A stretch of 64,000 bases of DNA from Gracilaria gracilis. Lineage: Eukaryota; Rhodophyta; Florideophyceae; Gracilariales; Gracilariaceae. This document shows, piece by piece, positions 12,510 to 24,632 of the stretch (position 1 is the first letter of the stretch; each line of letters opens with the position of its first letter). The notes beneath the pieces are model-generated. The model did no database searches, was not told where the DNA came from, and saw nothing but the letters and a program-made list of their open reading frames with translations. The position numbers and the translations under genes were made by a program. Location of the stretch: positions 124,001 to 188,000 of the forward strand of contig JARGSG010000196.1 of NCBI GenBank assembly GCA_030374805.1, written 5' to 3'.

Positions 12510-13341
12510 CTATACATGATGTAGAATTTGTCCCAAATGATCTGGTGGTATATACTGGTGAACGATGGGCTCTTTTAATTTTTTAACTACTACCGACTCC
12601 GTTGCACGACAAATTACGTAGAATGAAGGTTTCTGAGACACTCCGGTCTTGATATCAGAAGTAGCCATGCCAAGGTACCGGCGATTTTTCTGCAGTTCTA
12701 CAAAAGACCGTACTTCGTCCCCCCACCAAAGTATCCTGTATCCCCATAGCATCCAAGAAAGAGATCACATCTAGACGAAGTAGTCCTTCCTCTTCATACT
12801 GAACATGCCAGCCTCAAAAATTTCTGTGAAGTATGGCAACTTCTATAAAGCGGAGAGAACAACAGCCTCTTTTAAAGTTCCGCGCATCATTGCCCCAGTA
12901 CTTCGCCTTGTGTTGATCCATGAAGTCGCAAACCGTTCCATCTAATCTCAGCACCCTTAGCCGTTAGCATCTCTGGCTGTTCCAAATGTAAGAATTTCTT
13001 ACGTCTACATTGTGCATTAAAATGGCCGAGGCGAGCTTGATCTACAGTGACCATTGTAGTAGTACCAAGCAGGTCTGTTACATGGCCGAAATGTGTCCAC
13101 AATTTACAGGACGAGGACAGTCCCAAATAATGCTATTTAAACTTAGGCCGAAAAAGTGCCGACTAACGTAGCACATAGTAAGGCCTAAATATATCTTCTT
13201 CGAAAACTCAATATCACTCGCAATTCTGCCTCTCGACCAATTCATGATCTCCAACTGTACCTTTAATGTTTTTCTGTCACCATTCTGAATCGAACCCCAG
13301 ACCATTCTACTGACACAACGTATTCTAAGCACCTGGGCCAC
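12510..13341 (-). pseudogene. ISXO2/IS1595-like transposase remnant
   Basis: On the - strand the order fits an ISXO2-type protein. A degenerate zinc-ribbon-like part with IRWNGLRLHGSTQG (about 12900-12960) is followed by GDEVRSFVELQKNRRYLGMA (about 12660-12730). Then comes a block, FYVICRATES...HQYIPPD, where the family has the strand before the second catalytic Asp. Several stops and a frame change separate these parts, so it is dead. No full catalytic triad can be shown and the assignment is tentative. Confidence 0.35.
13021..13165. repeat. GGCCGA/GTCC motif cluster, left copy
   Basis: ATGGCCGA or AGGCCGA words occur at about 13021, 13082 and 13147, interleaved with CAGTCCCAAATAATGC. The same words recur at 15.85-16.10 kb. 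Such short repeats near a CACTA element resemble subterminal repeats, but no element end was found here. Confidence 0.35.
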
Positions 13342-14639
13342 ACCAAATATTCTTAAATTCCTTACAAGTATCCAAATTTCAATTTATATCCGAATAATGA
13401 ATATGACTTAGATGTTCTTCACTTAGATGTTCTTCCTGGAGCTCTCTGATTGCTCAATCACTAGCAAAAAAGTACGATGACCTATGACGAGGAAACTTAG
13501 TTCAAAAGGTTGCGCAATATGCGGAGAGATGATCGTTGCACAGCTAGACCCGTGTAATCGATATTTTTAGAAACGAAAAGTTAGCCATTCGTGTTTTCCC
13601 GAAGTTGACCTCAGGTATCTGTACACATTTATGCCAATGGGCCACGTTTGGGATAAAATCCTGGTTACAGATAAAAGTTTGGTACTGTATTTCTATATAA
13701 TTGGAGAATATGACTTTCTTTGCAATTTTTGGAACCAATTTGGAACTATCTATGTATGTTTTGGGACATCGTGGTACGTATCCAGGGCGCGGGCATTTGG
13801 TGGTCACATTACGGATTCGTCACCAAAGTTTTGTCTGGCATCTATTCCATCAAAATAAGTTGACGTTGCAGATCTCGGACTAGTTCTGCAAGCGCAGGCT
13901 CCTTTTTGGCCCTATTTTTGCATTGTTTCTGGACTGTGTCACTGTTAGCCTGGGCCCATGCCTATGAACTGCCTCATAACGAACCAGTGATCACATCTTT
14001 TGGCTTCGCTTAGCACAATACATTACATCTTTAGCCCTTCTTCCGTCAGTGTAGCAAACTCACCGCGAGAGTTTGAACTCAATAAAAGATGGGATTCCAA
14101 CTTGCATAGATTCGGCACAACTACTTACCAGCACATTTAATTTGCCACGATGCTTACATAATAATGCAAGAATCGCAAAACGTTCGCGAACTTATCCGTT
14201 TCGCGCTTATGTATAGTGGTTGACAAGATTGTTTTTTGCCCTTTGGAACCCTTGGGATGCGCACAGAATGCCGCAAATCTACTAGCCTTTTGAGTCTTAA
14301 ATAACAAATGGTTTCTGGTTAAGAATATCGCTGTCGGCTTTTTCCATTTCACCTGTCCCGTCATGCGAAACAAAGGCGGCATCTAGAACATCTTCACTTC
14401 GTCGGCTCTGATTTGTTGCAGAAATGAAGCTCCAATAAAAGAATGGCGCTTTAGGAAGGTTCTACGGCATGAAGAAAATCGTGCTGATCCCCATCTATGC
14501 CAAAACTTCGAGAACTTTTTGTTTCCCGAACCGCGTATCTTCCAGTCCAACGTTTTGTTGAGAACTGGTCCAAAAAAAACGACACATAAAAAAGACGCCC
14601 TTCTGAGAAAGCACGCGCTTCGCCATTTGTCTGAAAGGA
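13342..14639. other. No recognised gene
   Basis: AT-rich sequence with overlapping short frames on both strands and no family resemblance. A direct duplication of the word CTTAGATGTTCTTC occurs near 13410-13435. Confidence 0.4.
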
Positions 14640-15835
14640 GGGCGTTATCGAAATGCTAATTTAGGTGTCGAAAATGACCCAATTGAAATAAACGAAAACC
14701 CGGGGAAATTATCCAAAATTTGAACTTCCAAATATCCGTATATATTTCCAGATTTCCACATGTGCTAGTTTTTTCCAAAGATGTATTCGCACTTATTTCA
14801 ACCATTGCTCGTTTCGATGGAAGAAAAAGTAGCATGTTACTTCCGTTCATGTTAGTTTCCCAGCACATTATAGGTGTGTGAGTGGGACATATTTAGAAAT
14901 ATATAGCTGCTTATGGATTAGTAATAGAAGAATGTAAGAACAAGGGATGCATTTTGTTTCTCAATTTTGAAAAGCATTCGCCTCACATGCAACCATTTAC
15001 TTCAGTCATTTTCACCATCCGTGCACCATATTCTGCTTCATATTCTGTTCTGCTTCTTTCTTCCAACCTCCAACAAGCGCTCCTCGCCATGAAAAATTGC
15101 TCCATTGCAGCATGCTGTTTCTTTGATTGCACCATCTTAGCCATTCCAAGCCAAGAAAGGGGATACCCTAACCGCCTCCCCGCCGAAAACCCTTTCCTCT
15201 CACCTAACGCTGGCCTACCCTAATTCCCAGGCGCACAAAGTGTCACAAGTCTAGCTCTCAACTGCTCTCGTCACTTCCAGTTCATCTCACCAATCGCTCT
15301 TCAGACAATGTCCCTTTCGCCTACGGCGACTTCTGGCACCAGAAACAGATTTCCCTCTCCGTCCACACCCAGAAAGTTTACCCTATGAAAAGCAGCACCC
15401 TGTGCTCCCTATCCCTTTCCCGATCCCGGCAAGTTCTATGTCTTTCCTTCTCTCCAGAAAACCTACCTCAAACACAGGGTTCTCTAGAAGCAATCCATCG
15501 CCTCCACCACCGGGTTCTGCAAGGTGGACGAGCTCATATCCCTGCTCCACGGCTCCAAATATTCCCAATCCGTTCTCCAAAACGCCGCCTCCCAAACTAT
15601 CCAGTGCCTGGAATTTAAAGCAACCCCTTTTGAGCTCCGAATCAGTATCAATGGTTTCGCCCGTATCACTTTCTATGACTCAGAGCAATCATTCTGGAAC
15701 ACCATTTTCAAAACCCATGGTCTCAAACAGCAAGGCGTCTTCGCACATCCCCACAACTCCATTATCCACTCCGTTTCTCATCTGAGTGCTTCCAGCTCTT
15801 CCGCTTTCGCTCATCCCATAGAAACCCTGTGAACA
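14640..15835 (+). mobile_element. Plavaka-like DNA transposon fragment, copy 1
   Basis: The 5' non-coding part (14640-14880) matches the reverse complement of 58.9-59.2 kb; for example AGCATGTTACTTCC at 14831 matches its mirror near 58975. The coding part (about 15230-15832) matches the N-terminal half of the Plavaka-like protein at 37.4 kb and the copy at 57.9-58.8 kb. Shared features are a FPGAQSVTS block, DELISLLHGSKYSQ and a HSVSHLSASSSSAFAHP block. It is truncated before the catalytic region and broken by frame changes. Two overlapping frames (15402-15785 and 15524-15832) cover it. Confidence 0.6.
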
Positions 15836-15844
15836 TCTTGGGGG

Positions 15845-16140
15845 GCCCAAGTGTGGCCGACAGATGTCCGTAAAAGGGCCCTGTTTGCACTACTAATGCA
15901 GTACAAAACTGGTACAAAATTAGGACAAAATATGGCCGAGAGGAGCACAAAAAGTTGGGACCAAATAATGCCCTATTCAGAATGCCACGAAATGGCCAAT
16001 AAAAGGCCGACAACAGTCCGCTTCACGTATCTTGTTGTGGACTGGTAGAGGGAACATGTCTGTCGCAATTGGGACAGAATGATGGCAAAGCATGGCCGAA
16101 ACGTGTCCAAATCGGTCGCGAATGGGTCATGTTGGAAATG
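15845..16140. repeat. GGCCGA/GTCC motif cluster, right copy
   Basis: Variants of GGCCGA followed by GTCC or AGCAC occur at about 15852, 15932, 16003 and 16094, alternating with GGGACCAAATAATGCCC and GGGACAGAATGATGGC. ATGGCCGAAACGTGTCC here is almost identical to ATGGCCGAAATGTGTCC at 13082. It lies just left of the CACTA genes and could be its subterminal repeat region. Confidence 0.4.
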
Positions 16141-16669
16141 CTCATATCGGTACCATTGTAGATCCAAAGCTAGATCTGTATTCCACCCAAAGTGGTTCAC
16201 TCTATCGCCCAGATGATGACTACATTAGGGCAGTACTAAGCGTATATAGGTGACGTTTCATAGCCCATCACAGTACCACTTATGAAATGTGAAGGCCTCT
16301 ACGAGGCCCGTTGAGTAACGACAATACAACACGTTGCAGCATCAATTAAGCACAAAGAATGGTCGTTAACTGCGCAAGATCATACTCTGGGAGATGAACA
16401 GTCTTCAAATAACCCCCCATGCGTACATCTAAGGTACGCAATGAGACCAGCATATGGTCTTTATATCATATCTAAATCATACTTCAGTACCACCGAGGTG
16501 TAGTACCCAACTGCATGAGTGTTCTTTGGACTGTGGCGGCCTCGTTTGAAACAAAAGAAATATGAAACTCATTGACCAGGATAGTGCGGAGCACGACATG
16601 ATACGGCGTACTCGAATCATATGCACTCTCACGTCCTGAAGGTCGAATGTGTGCTCATCCTCGACGACA
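16141..16669. other. No recognised gene
   Basis: Sequence between the repeat cluster and the CACTA accessory gene; no long frame or known motif. Confidence 0.4.
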
Positions 16670-18106
16670 CTACGCCGCAGCAGACGATTGGCGTTTTGAT
16701 TTCATGTTCTTCGGCTTCATCGCATTCCTCTTATGGCGCTTGTTGGACTTGTTCCTAGCCGGAGGTTCATCCTGACGGACCTGCTCAGCAGCAAGAACAA
16801 CCCTCTTCGCACGCTTAACGGGCGCAATGCTATCTTCCTTAGAGGTCTTGCAAATTGCTGTTTTGGGATGCAGAAGACGATTCTGGGATTTTCGAGGCCG
16901 CTTCTTGCCCAATGTTGAACGGTGTGGATTCTTCGAATTCCTATTCTCCTGAGCGGATTGCAGATTATCTCTAACGGAAGGCTCCAAAACCTGATTACGA
17001 GTCCTTTCCGGTGCTTTAGGGCTGAGACGGTGTGTCTGCTCGAAATATTATGGTGCGCTCTCCATGCGTTGAGAGATAGTACTTGGTGTAGCCCAATGAT
17101 CACCGTCTTCGTCAGAGCTTTCCACATCGTCTGACTCATCGCCTGATTCGTCGGTCTCCTTATCCTCGATGTCGCCCTCCGCCTCTCCATTGAGTTCATC
17201 GAGTGCATCATCATCCCTCTCTAAACCACTCAGATTGTCGCGTGCCACATCGCTGTGGAACGTTTCGGGCCTCACCATCGCTCCCATCTCTTCGTCTTCA
17301 TTACCAGCATCAAGACGTCCAGCTGGAGTCTCCACTGTACCTTGATTGGTTGCCTCTTGTCTATCAGTTGGTGCATCTGGCAATGCTTCTGGCTTTCCAG
17401 GGGTTGGACGTACCACGTGCTCTTTCGCCTGTCCCTTGCGGGCTTCCGCTGCCGCCTTCTTGTCCCTTTGAATGGCTTCTTTGATGAAATCATTCAACAC
17501 CCAGCCACTCTGGGCCGCCGAAAGAACACTTTAGCTCTCGAGAAGTTTCCTTTTGAGCTGCAGAAGTTGAGACGGAAATTCCTTCTTCACTGCACTATAC
17601 GTACGCGTTCCGCGTTCCAAACCGATTCGATGATACAAGAACCAGCGAATATCATCTTTGACTGCGTTGGCCATCGCAGCGTATGTAGGGTAGTCAGCGA
17701 CCATCGCTTCGTCCCAACGCCCCATCTGCTCCTGATACAGTCGGTTGAAGAGCGCCCGGGCAGAAACTGTCGTACCAGTAGGAACCCCCGCACGATCTGT
17801 CTCTCTCAGTTTTCTCTTCATGGTCGCGATCGGAATCGTCACCGAGTTTGCGGGAAACGTATCTCTCAAACGATGATTATCAGTATCACGAGCTGCATTG
17901 CAGGTTGTATTATTCACGGGAAGAGAAGGAGCACTGTTGTTTCTGTTCTGGGTGGTGCCGTGATTCGATGCTCGATAAGAAACGTTTGCACTCTCATTCT
18001 CAATCGCACTATCTGCAGTTACGTGATGCAAAGTTCTGACACTCATACTTTGGTGTGCGGTGAAAACTGTTGGCATGGTTAGTATCGGAGGAGGTATTGA
18101 CTGCAT
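16670..18106 (-). pseudogene. CACTA element second gene (TnpA-like position)
   Basis: One - strand reading frame of about 479 codons runs from ATG at 18106 to a stop at 16670. It is interrupted only by in-frame TAA at 17531-17533 and at 17048-17050, with no frameshift. The N-terminal third has a helical region around VSARALFNRLYQEQMGRWDE. The middle is very acidic (runs of D and E about 17110-17200). The C-terminus is very basic (Lys/Arg/Asn, 16670-16930), suggesting a DNA-binding or nuclear protein. It is divergent from the transposase, as with accessory genes of CACTA elements. The family is not recognised and function is inferred from position only. The stops may be decay, or the frame may be spliced. 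Confidence 0.5.
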
Positions 18107-18372
18107 TTGGGTAAATGTAACTGAAGTCTTACCTCGTTTTTCCGCTTCTCAAGGTTTTAGCGGTGGACGTGTACGATGAGAGTCAGGAATGTGGAGCAAG
18201 AGAGGACGTCGGCTGCTGGTAGTATGAGAGGCTAAACGAATAACCGGAGTAGCATACCGGCAGAAGAAGAAGGGCAAAAGAGGGTTCATGAAGGCGCGGC
18301 AAAGCTCTTAAAGTACCTGAAGTGAAAAGTGTATCACGAAATGAAAAACACAGCGATATACAATACAAAACG
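18107..18372. promoter_or_regulatory. Divergent promoter region of the CACTA genes
   Basis: About 265 bases separate the two divergent start codons, 18106 on the - strand and the first ATG at 18373 on the + strand. Both genes must be started from here. No clear TATA box or repeat was identified. Confidence 0.35.
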
Positions 18373-21300
18373 ATGTGTGATAATGGCATGCAATTGAGCT
18401 CTCAAATTTTATCCTTCCGAGAGCGAATACCAGCGGTTCGAAGTTTATCATACCGAAGTGATTTGCTACATGAGTCGGTCTGCGAAACGTATCATATACT
18501 TAATAGTGTCTTCGAAGCGTTGTTGAAAAATATGAGAAGAGGACGAAAGAGATGCCGGTGGAAATTATCCTTGTGTAGAAAGACAAACAAAGAGCCAATT
18601 GATGAAGCTCATGAAAGTGCCACAGTTAATACGAGTATGGAGGAAAATAAGGATATCGGGAGAACACAGAAACGGGCACGTGCAGCTGATGAAGAAGAGA
18701 CGATGGGGCTCCACACATCACAACCGCCATTCGACAACGCTGCAGAATATGGTTGTGCCTTTGGAGTTGATTCGAATAGGTCCATGGCTTCTCTCCATGG
18801 CACTTGTACCCATGTTGGATTTGTAAATATAGAGGACGAGAATCCTGGAATGAATCCTGTGGAGGACTCTCTGTTTGTTGCAGAACACCCTGCTACCCAT
18901 CAGGATCGACGTACATCCTCAGAACCAAGAGAAGAGGAATTGTCACAAGATGAGTCTCTATCAGCGCCTGAGAGTATCCATGCGTTGCCCATGAGTCTTT
19001 CGGAGCGCTCAGACTCGGTCGACGTGCATGGTTTCAGGTTATTGGAAGACTGCAAAACAGAGAAGCAGAGAGAGTACGAACGTTTGGCCATATTCATGTA
19101 CAATGCTAAAATAACCAGTGTGTCTCAAAGGGCAATCGAGAGGCTGATGAGAGTATCCCCCCTCAATTCTTATTTTTCTTATAGAACGTTGATCTCATAT
19201 GCACTTCAGAAGTCTCACATCGAGAAGTCGTATGTAAAAGTGTGCGTGAATGGGCATGCAGCCCAGGCAGGGAGGGTTCGTTCCGCGGCGTTCTGTCCCA
19301 CCTGTCAGTCAGACTTGAAAAAGAGCAACAGAAAGTTCTGGTTCTTGAAGCCCTCGTCGGTGTTGACGGCGTTTTGTCGAGCTCCAGATTGTTTTAAGGT
19401 AATGATGAATGGTTGCATACGCACGAAAGAATCATTATCAAAACCTCGTTCCGAACAACGTGTTAATGATTACTACCATGGTGACATGTTCATAAGACAG
19501 CACGCTGAACGCCTGCAACAGTGGAGTCCAGAAAAGAATGAGCTTATCATATTCATATCTTTGTCCACTGACGGTTTTGAGTGTGCGAAAAACCGGAGGG
19601 GTAAATCCATCTCATCCCGGCCAGTTGTGTCCACAGTCCTGAATCATGAGCCGGAGCAGCGAAGTAAGGCTTCTAACTGCATCATCAACGCAGTGATACC
19701 CTCTTCGCACGACTCAGAGTACTTCGATACATTCATGAGCGTGCTTATATCTGATTTAAATCGCAAGGAAGAAGGGTGTTCTGTATCGTGTTATGATGGA
19801 AAGATAAGAAAACTTCAAGTTTTTGTGTTATACTTCACGGCAGATTGGCCAGCGGCATCGAAAGTTCTTGGTTACGTGGGGCACACGGGACAACTTTTCT
19901 ATCGATTCTGTTTGAAACAACGGGGTTTTCTCAAGCAATGCCGATGCTTATGTGCAGTACCTGAAGATCGATCAATATTGATGTGTTCATTGCCTTCCAG
20001 GAGAATCTTCCGTGTTGGTGAAATTATTGCCCTTGAATGTGCGCGTTTGAGAAGCGCATCGGATGTGGGCTCAGCTTGGAAAGTGCTAAGATCCAAACAG
20101 GCAGATGAAAAAGCGAAGCGGCTAGTGCTGCAGTCCACAGGAACTAAGAGGAGCTTCTGCTTGTCCAGTCTGTCTCTCGACTTCGTGTATTCTTTCCCGT
20201 ATGATATAATGCCCTTGGTGATACTGGGTTGGACTAAGCACATTCTGAAACTCATTACGGGAAGCCACTCCCGACACCAGGCGCTTGCGAGAGTTCCGTC
20301 GTATTGTATACCCTCTCAAACGCTCGAGAAGATTAACCAAGTCTTGAACAGATCAGTGCATGGTATCCCTAGCTCATGGGGAAGAGCTCCACTCTCGCTT
20401 GATAACTTATCTCAGTTTAAGGCCGAAGATTTGAAGCGACATGCTGAGCTCTATTTGATTCCTTTCTTACACCGGTATGGCGTTTCAATACCAATCATTC
20501 AAATTTGGAACCACACCAGGAACTTAGTAGCACTAAGTTTTGTCTACAATTGTGATGATGAAACTGTGAGAAACCTCCAAAGAGTGACTGAGAACTGTTA
20601 TGCGATGTTTGTGAAACTATTTTGCCCAGACCGTTATTCATCGTAGTGTCTTACCCCTAGCACACACACAATACTCCACCTACCAGAGCTTCTGAGAGAA
20701 TGCGGACCGCTTCCCATCACATCACAGTTCCTTGTTGAACGACTACTCGCGGAGATTGGGAGACGTGCCCAGCAGACGTCTAATACTTCTTCCCATCTGT
20801 TTCATAAGAACTTCAAGTTGCTAGCCCTGAAACTTGCAAATGAGGGAAAGCCAAATATGGAGTCCCGCTATGATTTCATAGAAAGACATGGAACGCACAG
20901 AACGCAGACGACCAGTTACTCATGGCGGACAGAGTTTCATTCGGGTGCTGAAACACATGGGTCCGGAAACGTTTTCCTCACTCTCAACGTGAAGCAAAAC
21001 AGAGCGGTAAGGAAGTTCATTGGTCAACATTTCCCAGGAAGCACAGAAACGTTTCGACTTGTATCGCTGAGAGAATTCAAGATTGCAATACTGAGCAATG
21101 GGCTTCATAAATTCAAAATTGAAAGCTTCGAATCTCACAAGGCCAGATATCGCACATCACCAAAGAATGCGAGGCAGAAATACTGCATCGCCGCGCATTT
21201 CCTTCTCGAGATATCATCGAACTCCATGTTTTCGACGGATCTCCAGGGTCACCGGACAGAAACAAATTTAGTGCATTTGTACTATGGGACGGTTAGAAAA

Positions 21301-21501
21301 ATTTTCGAGGTGATGGTGGAGGTCGGAGGGAAGAAAGTAAGTGCCGTGTTCGTGGATGTAAATTGGCAGTTCAGTATGGGGGAAGATCAACGATTAGATC
21401 TCGTGTTCACTGAGAAGAAGGATCGCGGCGATGTAACGACGGAACACTCCAGTTGTATAAAACGGGTGATTGGATACATTGACCTTGAGGGACGGAGGTA
21501 A
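18373..21501 (+). pseudogene. CACTA (EnSpm/tnp2-type) transposase
   Basis: The frame has 757 codons from ATG 18373 to TAG at 20644-20646, then stays open in the same frame to TAA at 21499-21501, giving about 1,040 residues. Upstream GTG at 18322 is not a likely start. Visible in order: a Cys/His motif (VCVNGH...CPTC, about 19240-19305); the first catalytic block ISLSTDGFE (about 19555); a second block TADWPAASKVLGYVGHTG (about 19840-19890), where relatives have the Asp before CRxC; and YDIMPLVILGWTKHI (about 20200), where relatives have a DxxH block. Past the stop, the HTILHLPELLRECGP region is the usual C-terminal part of this family, so the TAG truncates what was one protein. The enzyme cuts and joins element ends. 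Confidence 0.7.
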
Positions 21502-23124
21502 TTCATTGATCCTTCACGGTATCGGATCGGCTCCAAGATGGAGACCAGCGAGTTACTGCAAGGGATTCAAAGACGAATATTTTGAATAAGCGTTGCAGAA
21601 AATAGACCACAATTTGACGCAGGGGTACTATTCATACAGTCTCAACTTCGATGATTGACAAATGAATCCAAAACATTTTGATAGAGACGGATATCTGACG
21701 GTTTTCTAAGAAGGAATTAGAATCTGCAGTTGGTGGCCATCATTTTAGCTGCCAAGAAGAAATGTGCACTGACTGATCGTAGTGAAGTCCAATAGAACAA
21801 AGCAAATGCCGACCGAAACGTGCGATGGATAAAATTCAGTGTTTCATATATGACGTTTGATGTAGTGTACGGGGCTGCGTGGTAGCGCAGGTCACGACAA
21901 GGCGAGTTCAGGGGTTTGAAGCCATTTGAAACGGAAGATTACGGTCTTTCGGACGCGAAAAAAGAAATCTCACTTCATACCACCAATCAAGTCTCCCTGG
22001 GGGTGCGCAAAACGCGTACGGAAGTGCGAGCTTTAGCCCCAGCCAGAGTGACACGATACGGTGAATTTTGAAGAGAAGGTGATCTCAAATTATCGAAGGG
22101 AGAACTTTGTCTTCGCAGGTGGGACGAACGACGTTATACATTGTACCCATAAAGAGAGAAACGTTCGCCCCAACCTCGTTTGTCTCACGATATAAACATT
22201 ATCCAGTGCAGAATACTATCTACGGTTGTTAGTTTCCCGCAGATGAGACCTCAGACCACAATGTCACCTCGATGCACCGGGCGAAGCCATTCTAAGCGCC
22301 AGACTGGCCGGTCTAACCACCGCAGCACGCCTCCATCAGCGCCGCGCCACTATTGCCCTCGTCTTCGAGTCACAGCGCCGTGTAGGCGGTGCCGCCCACT
22401 CTGTCTAAGCCGAGTCATATTTACACCACCCTTCCCTTGAGCTTGATTTGGACGCCACATGGTTTCACGAAACGCCGCTTATGATGTGGCTGTAAGACGC
22501 GGGGCAGGGCGATATTTGAAAAGCATGGGTGGTGCCAATTAGAAATGGGACGAGGATGATGATGGTGTTTTGCTATTCTCGGCACCGGCCTTATTCGTGA
22601 AACATGGCCTTCTGGTGTCAGAAGGAGAGGCAGGTTGGAAACAAGACGATGTGAGTTGAGGACTGCTTCTGTAGAGTCTGAGATAGCAGTCCTCCATTTA
22701 GAGGCAAACAAAACACACGAGAGCATGGAGATAGTAGTTCTATGCTCTCGTAAACAATACAAGTTCAAATACAATGAAAGGTCACGTAAGTGATAACACA
22801 AAGGTTCAAATATTCAAAGTCACTGAGATGTGGAGCCGGTTCGCTCGTAGCGCGTCTTGTATGTCGTGGCGTATTCAGCTGCTTTGCACGAAGAAGCACG
22901 TTGATACGAACGATGGGCCGTTCTTGATGAAAGAGTTTCGGACTGCTGTAAATACGTGTAGATTTAGCCCGAGTGGAATGAAAGGAGTAATCCCATTGGC
23001 TGCAAATCAGATACGTTCCGTCACAAGTACATGAGAATATGGTGGCTGTCATGTTTGGGTCCTGCCGCGCTCAGTTGCGGCATGACCCATCATCGGCATT
23101 CATCGACTTCGATAAGCTAGGACC
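21502..23124. other. Mostly non-coding region after the CACTA transposase
   Basis: No convincing gene. It probably includes the right end of the CACTA element, but no CACTA/TAGTG terminal repeat could be matched to the left side. A tRNA-like stretch at 21871-21925 is listed separately. A short frame at 22774-23034 has no known likeness. Confidence 0.4.
21871..21925 (+). repeat. tRNA-like head, possible SINE
   Basis: GTGGTAGCGCAGG is close to an RNA polymerase III A box and GGGGTTTGAAGCC is close to a B box (GGTTCGANNCC), about 35 bases apart as in tRNA genes. The acceptor stem does not close, so this is not a functional tRNA gene. A tRNA-derived SINE head followed by a unique body (21926-22070) is possible. 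Confidence 0.25.
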
Positions 23125-24351
23125 ATGTCTTCGTCTCAAGAAGAATTACGCCTGACATCCAGAAACATCGAACTTCCTTCCGCGATAAAATCTTCTGTGA
23201 ATAATGTGCTTGTTCCACGCGACGCCTCTGTCTTGGTTTGGAATGAATCGGCCTCAAACGGGGATCCTCAAAGCAGAGTACCAAAAATAGAGCATTTGCT
23301 TTCCAACCAGCCGAACAATCTTGCTTCGCTACCTTTTCATCCCACAACGGGGTCATTCCGAAAGACTAAATGGCGGTTGTCAGAGACTAATCGTGTCAGA
23401 GAGAATGAAAAAAACCGGCAACGATACAAACTTTCAAGAAAGAACGAATCTGCCCATCAACGAGAAGAACGACTTGCCAAACGTAGGAAAAGATACTCAA
23501 TGATATTGGAGAGCAACTCAAACAATTGCTCGGAATCAGGTGGTTCAAGTATTTCAAGTAGTGTTATGAAGACCTCGAGCTCGTCTTACACACCTTCTGT
23601 ACAAAGGAGTCCTTCGCAGTCATTTATCAGTCAACGAAGTACCTCCGGGACCGGATTTGAAATAGAAATGACTTCTCCGGCAGAGACTGAGACGGCCGAG
23701 AAGGTATCAAAATATTTGTATGAGATTCATGTTGACACAAAGCTACTGAAGTGCTTTTCACATTTCGTGGCTCCTGTCGAGGCATTTAATGATAATGCCG
23801 TAGTCCTTACGATAGAAAAGATAACAAACAAAGCTTTTGTTTGCAATGGAATGCAGCCAAGCACTCTTTGAATGGCTTGTGTGGACTGTACGTGATGAAT
23901 CAAACACCCGTTGCACTTAATAAAAAACCCATCGACATCCTCAGAAAAAAGGAAAACAAAAGAAGAGAAACAGTCCGATTAGATCGTATGGAGTCATCAC
24001 CACATCACCTTTCCGGTATTCCAAAACTTTGAATACGCCGTGTCAAACGCCGAAATAAAGAATAACGACCTTATCGTTATCGCAAGTGGCCTATATAGGT
24101 CCAGAAGTTGCACGAAGTGACGTTGGCGATTATCAGCAACACGTGTGGTCGATGGGCATTCTTATGCATTTTTAGCTGTTTGGATTACGCCGTTTAAAGA
24201 TTGTCTGTCAAGGGTTGGCAACCTTGCGAAGACCATTGAGTCCACCACGGGAAAACTCACATTTTCGGGTGCACTATGGAGCGGAGTTGCTTCTGTGCTA
24301 GTTTGTTACATTCGAAAGCCGAGTACTGTGTTAGTTCATCGGACGCATTAA
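23125..24351 (+). pseudogene. Protein kinase gene relic
   Basis: The first 248 codons (ATG 23125 to 23871) hold a disordered N-terminus and a very basic segment (RENEKNRQRYKLSRKNES...LAKRRKR, about 23395-23500). A helical block follows (YEIHVDTKLLKCFSHFVAP), like kinase subdomains III-IV. In other frames, in order, come a block like the VI-VII region (KPIDILRKKENK then TVRLDRMESS, about 23920-23995), YIGPEVARSDVGDYQQHVWS (24092-24151, the APE and DxWSxG region) and TPFKDCLSRVG...LTFSGALWSGVAS (24193-24291). A TAG at 24170-24172 and at least two frame changes break it. No glycine loop or catalytic Lys was found. A dead Ser/Thr kinase is the best reading; introns cannot be excluded. Confidence 0.45.
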
Positions 24352-24632
24352 TTTACCCATGGCTTAACTTGTAGCAGCAGCATTGCTTCACACACACACA
24401 TTCTCTCCCCCTCTATGTGCAATACCTTTTTCCTTACTCATATTCCTGAATTTCGTCTTTGTTGCTCTCTCTTATCCTCATTTCTCGTAGCGTTTCGTTC
24501 GTTTCATTGTGATCTACCTTTTCTGTTCCAGACTTTTGCACAACTAGTCCCTACGAGCTAGAGTTGAAAGCGTCCATCCCATTGTACAAATTATATAACT
24601 CCAATGCTCTTGCTCGCCTTTCCTCATCTAGT

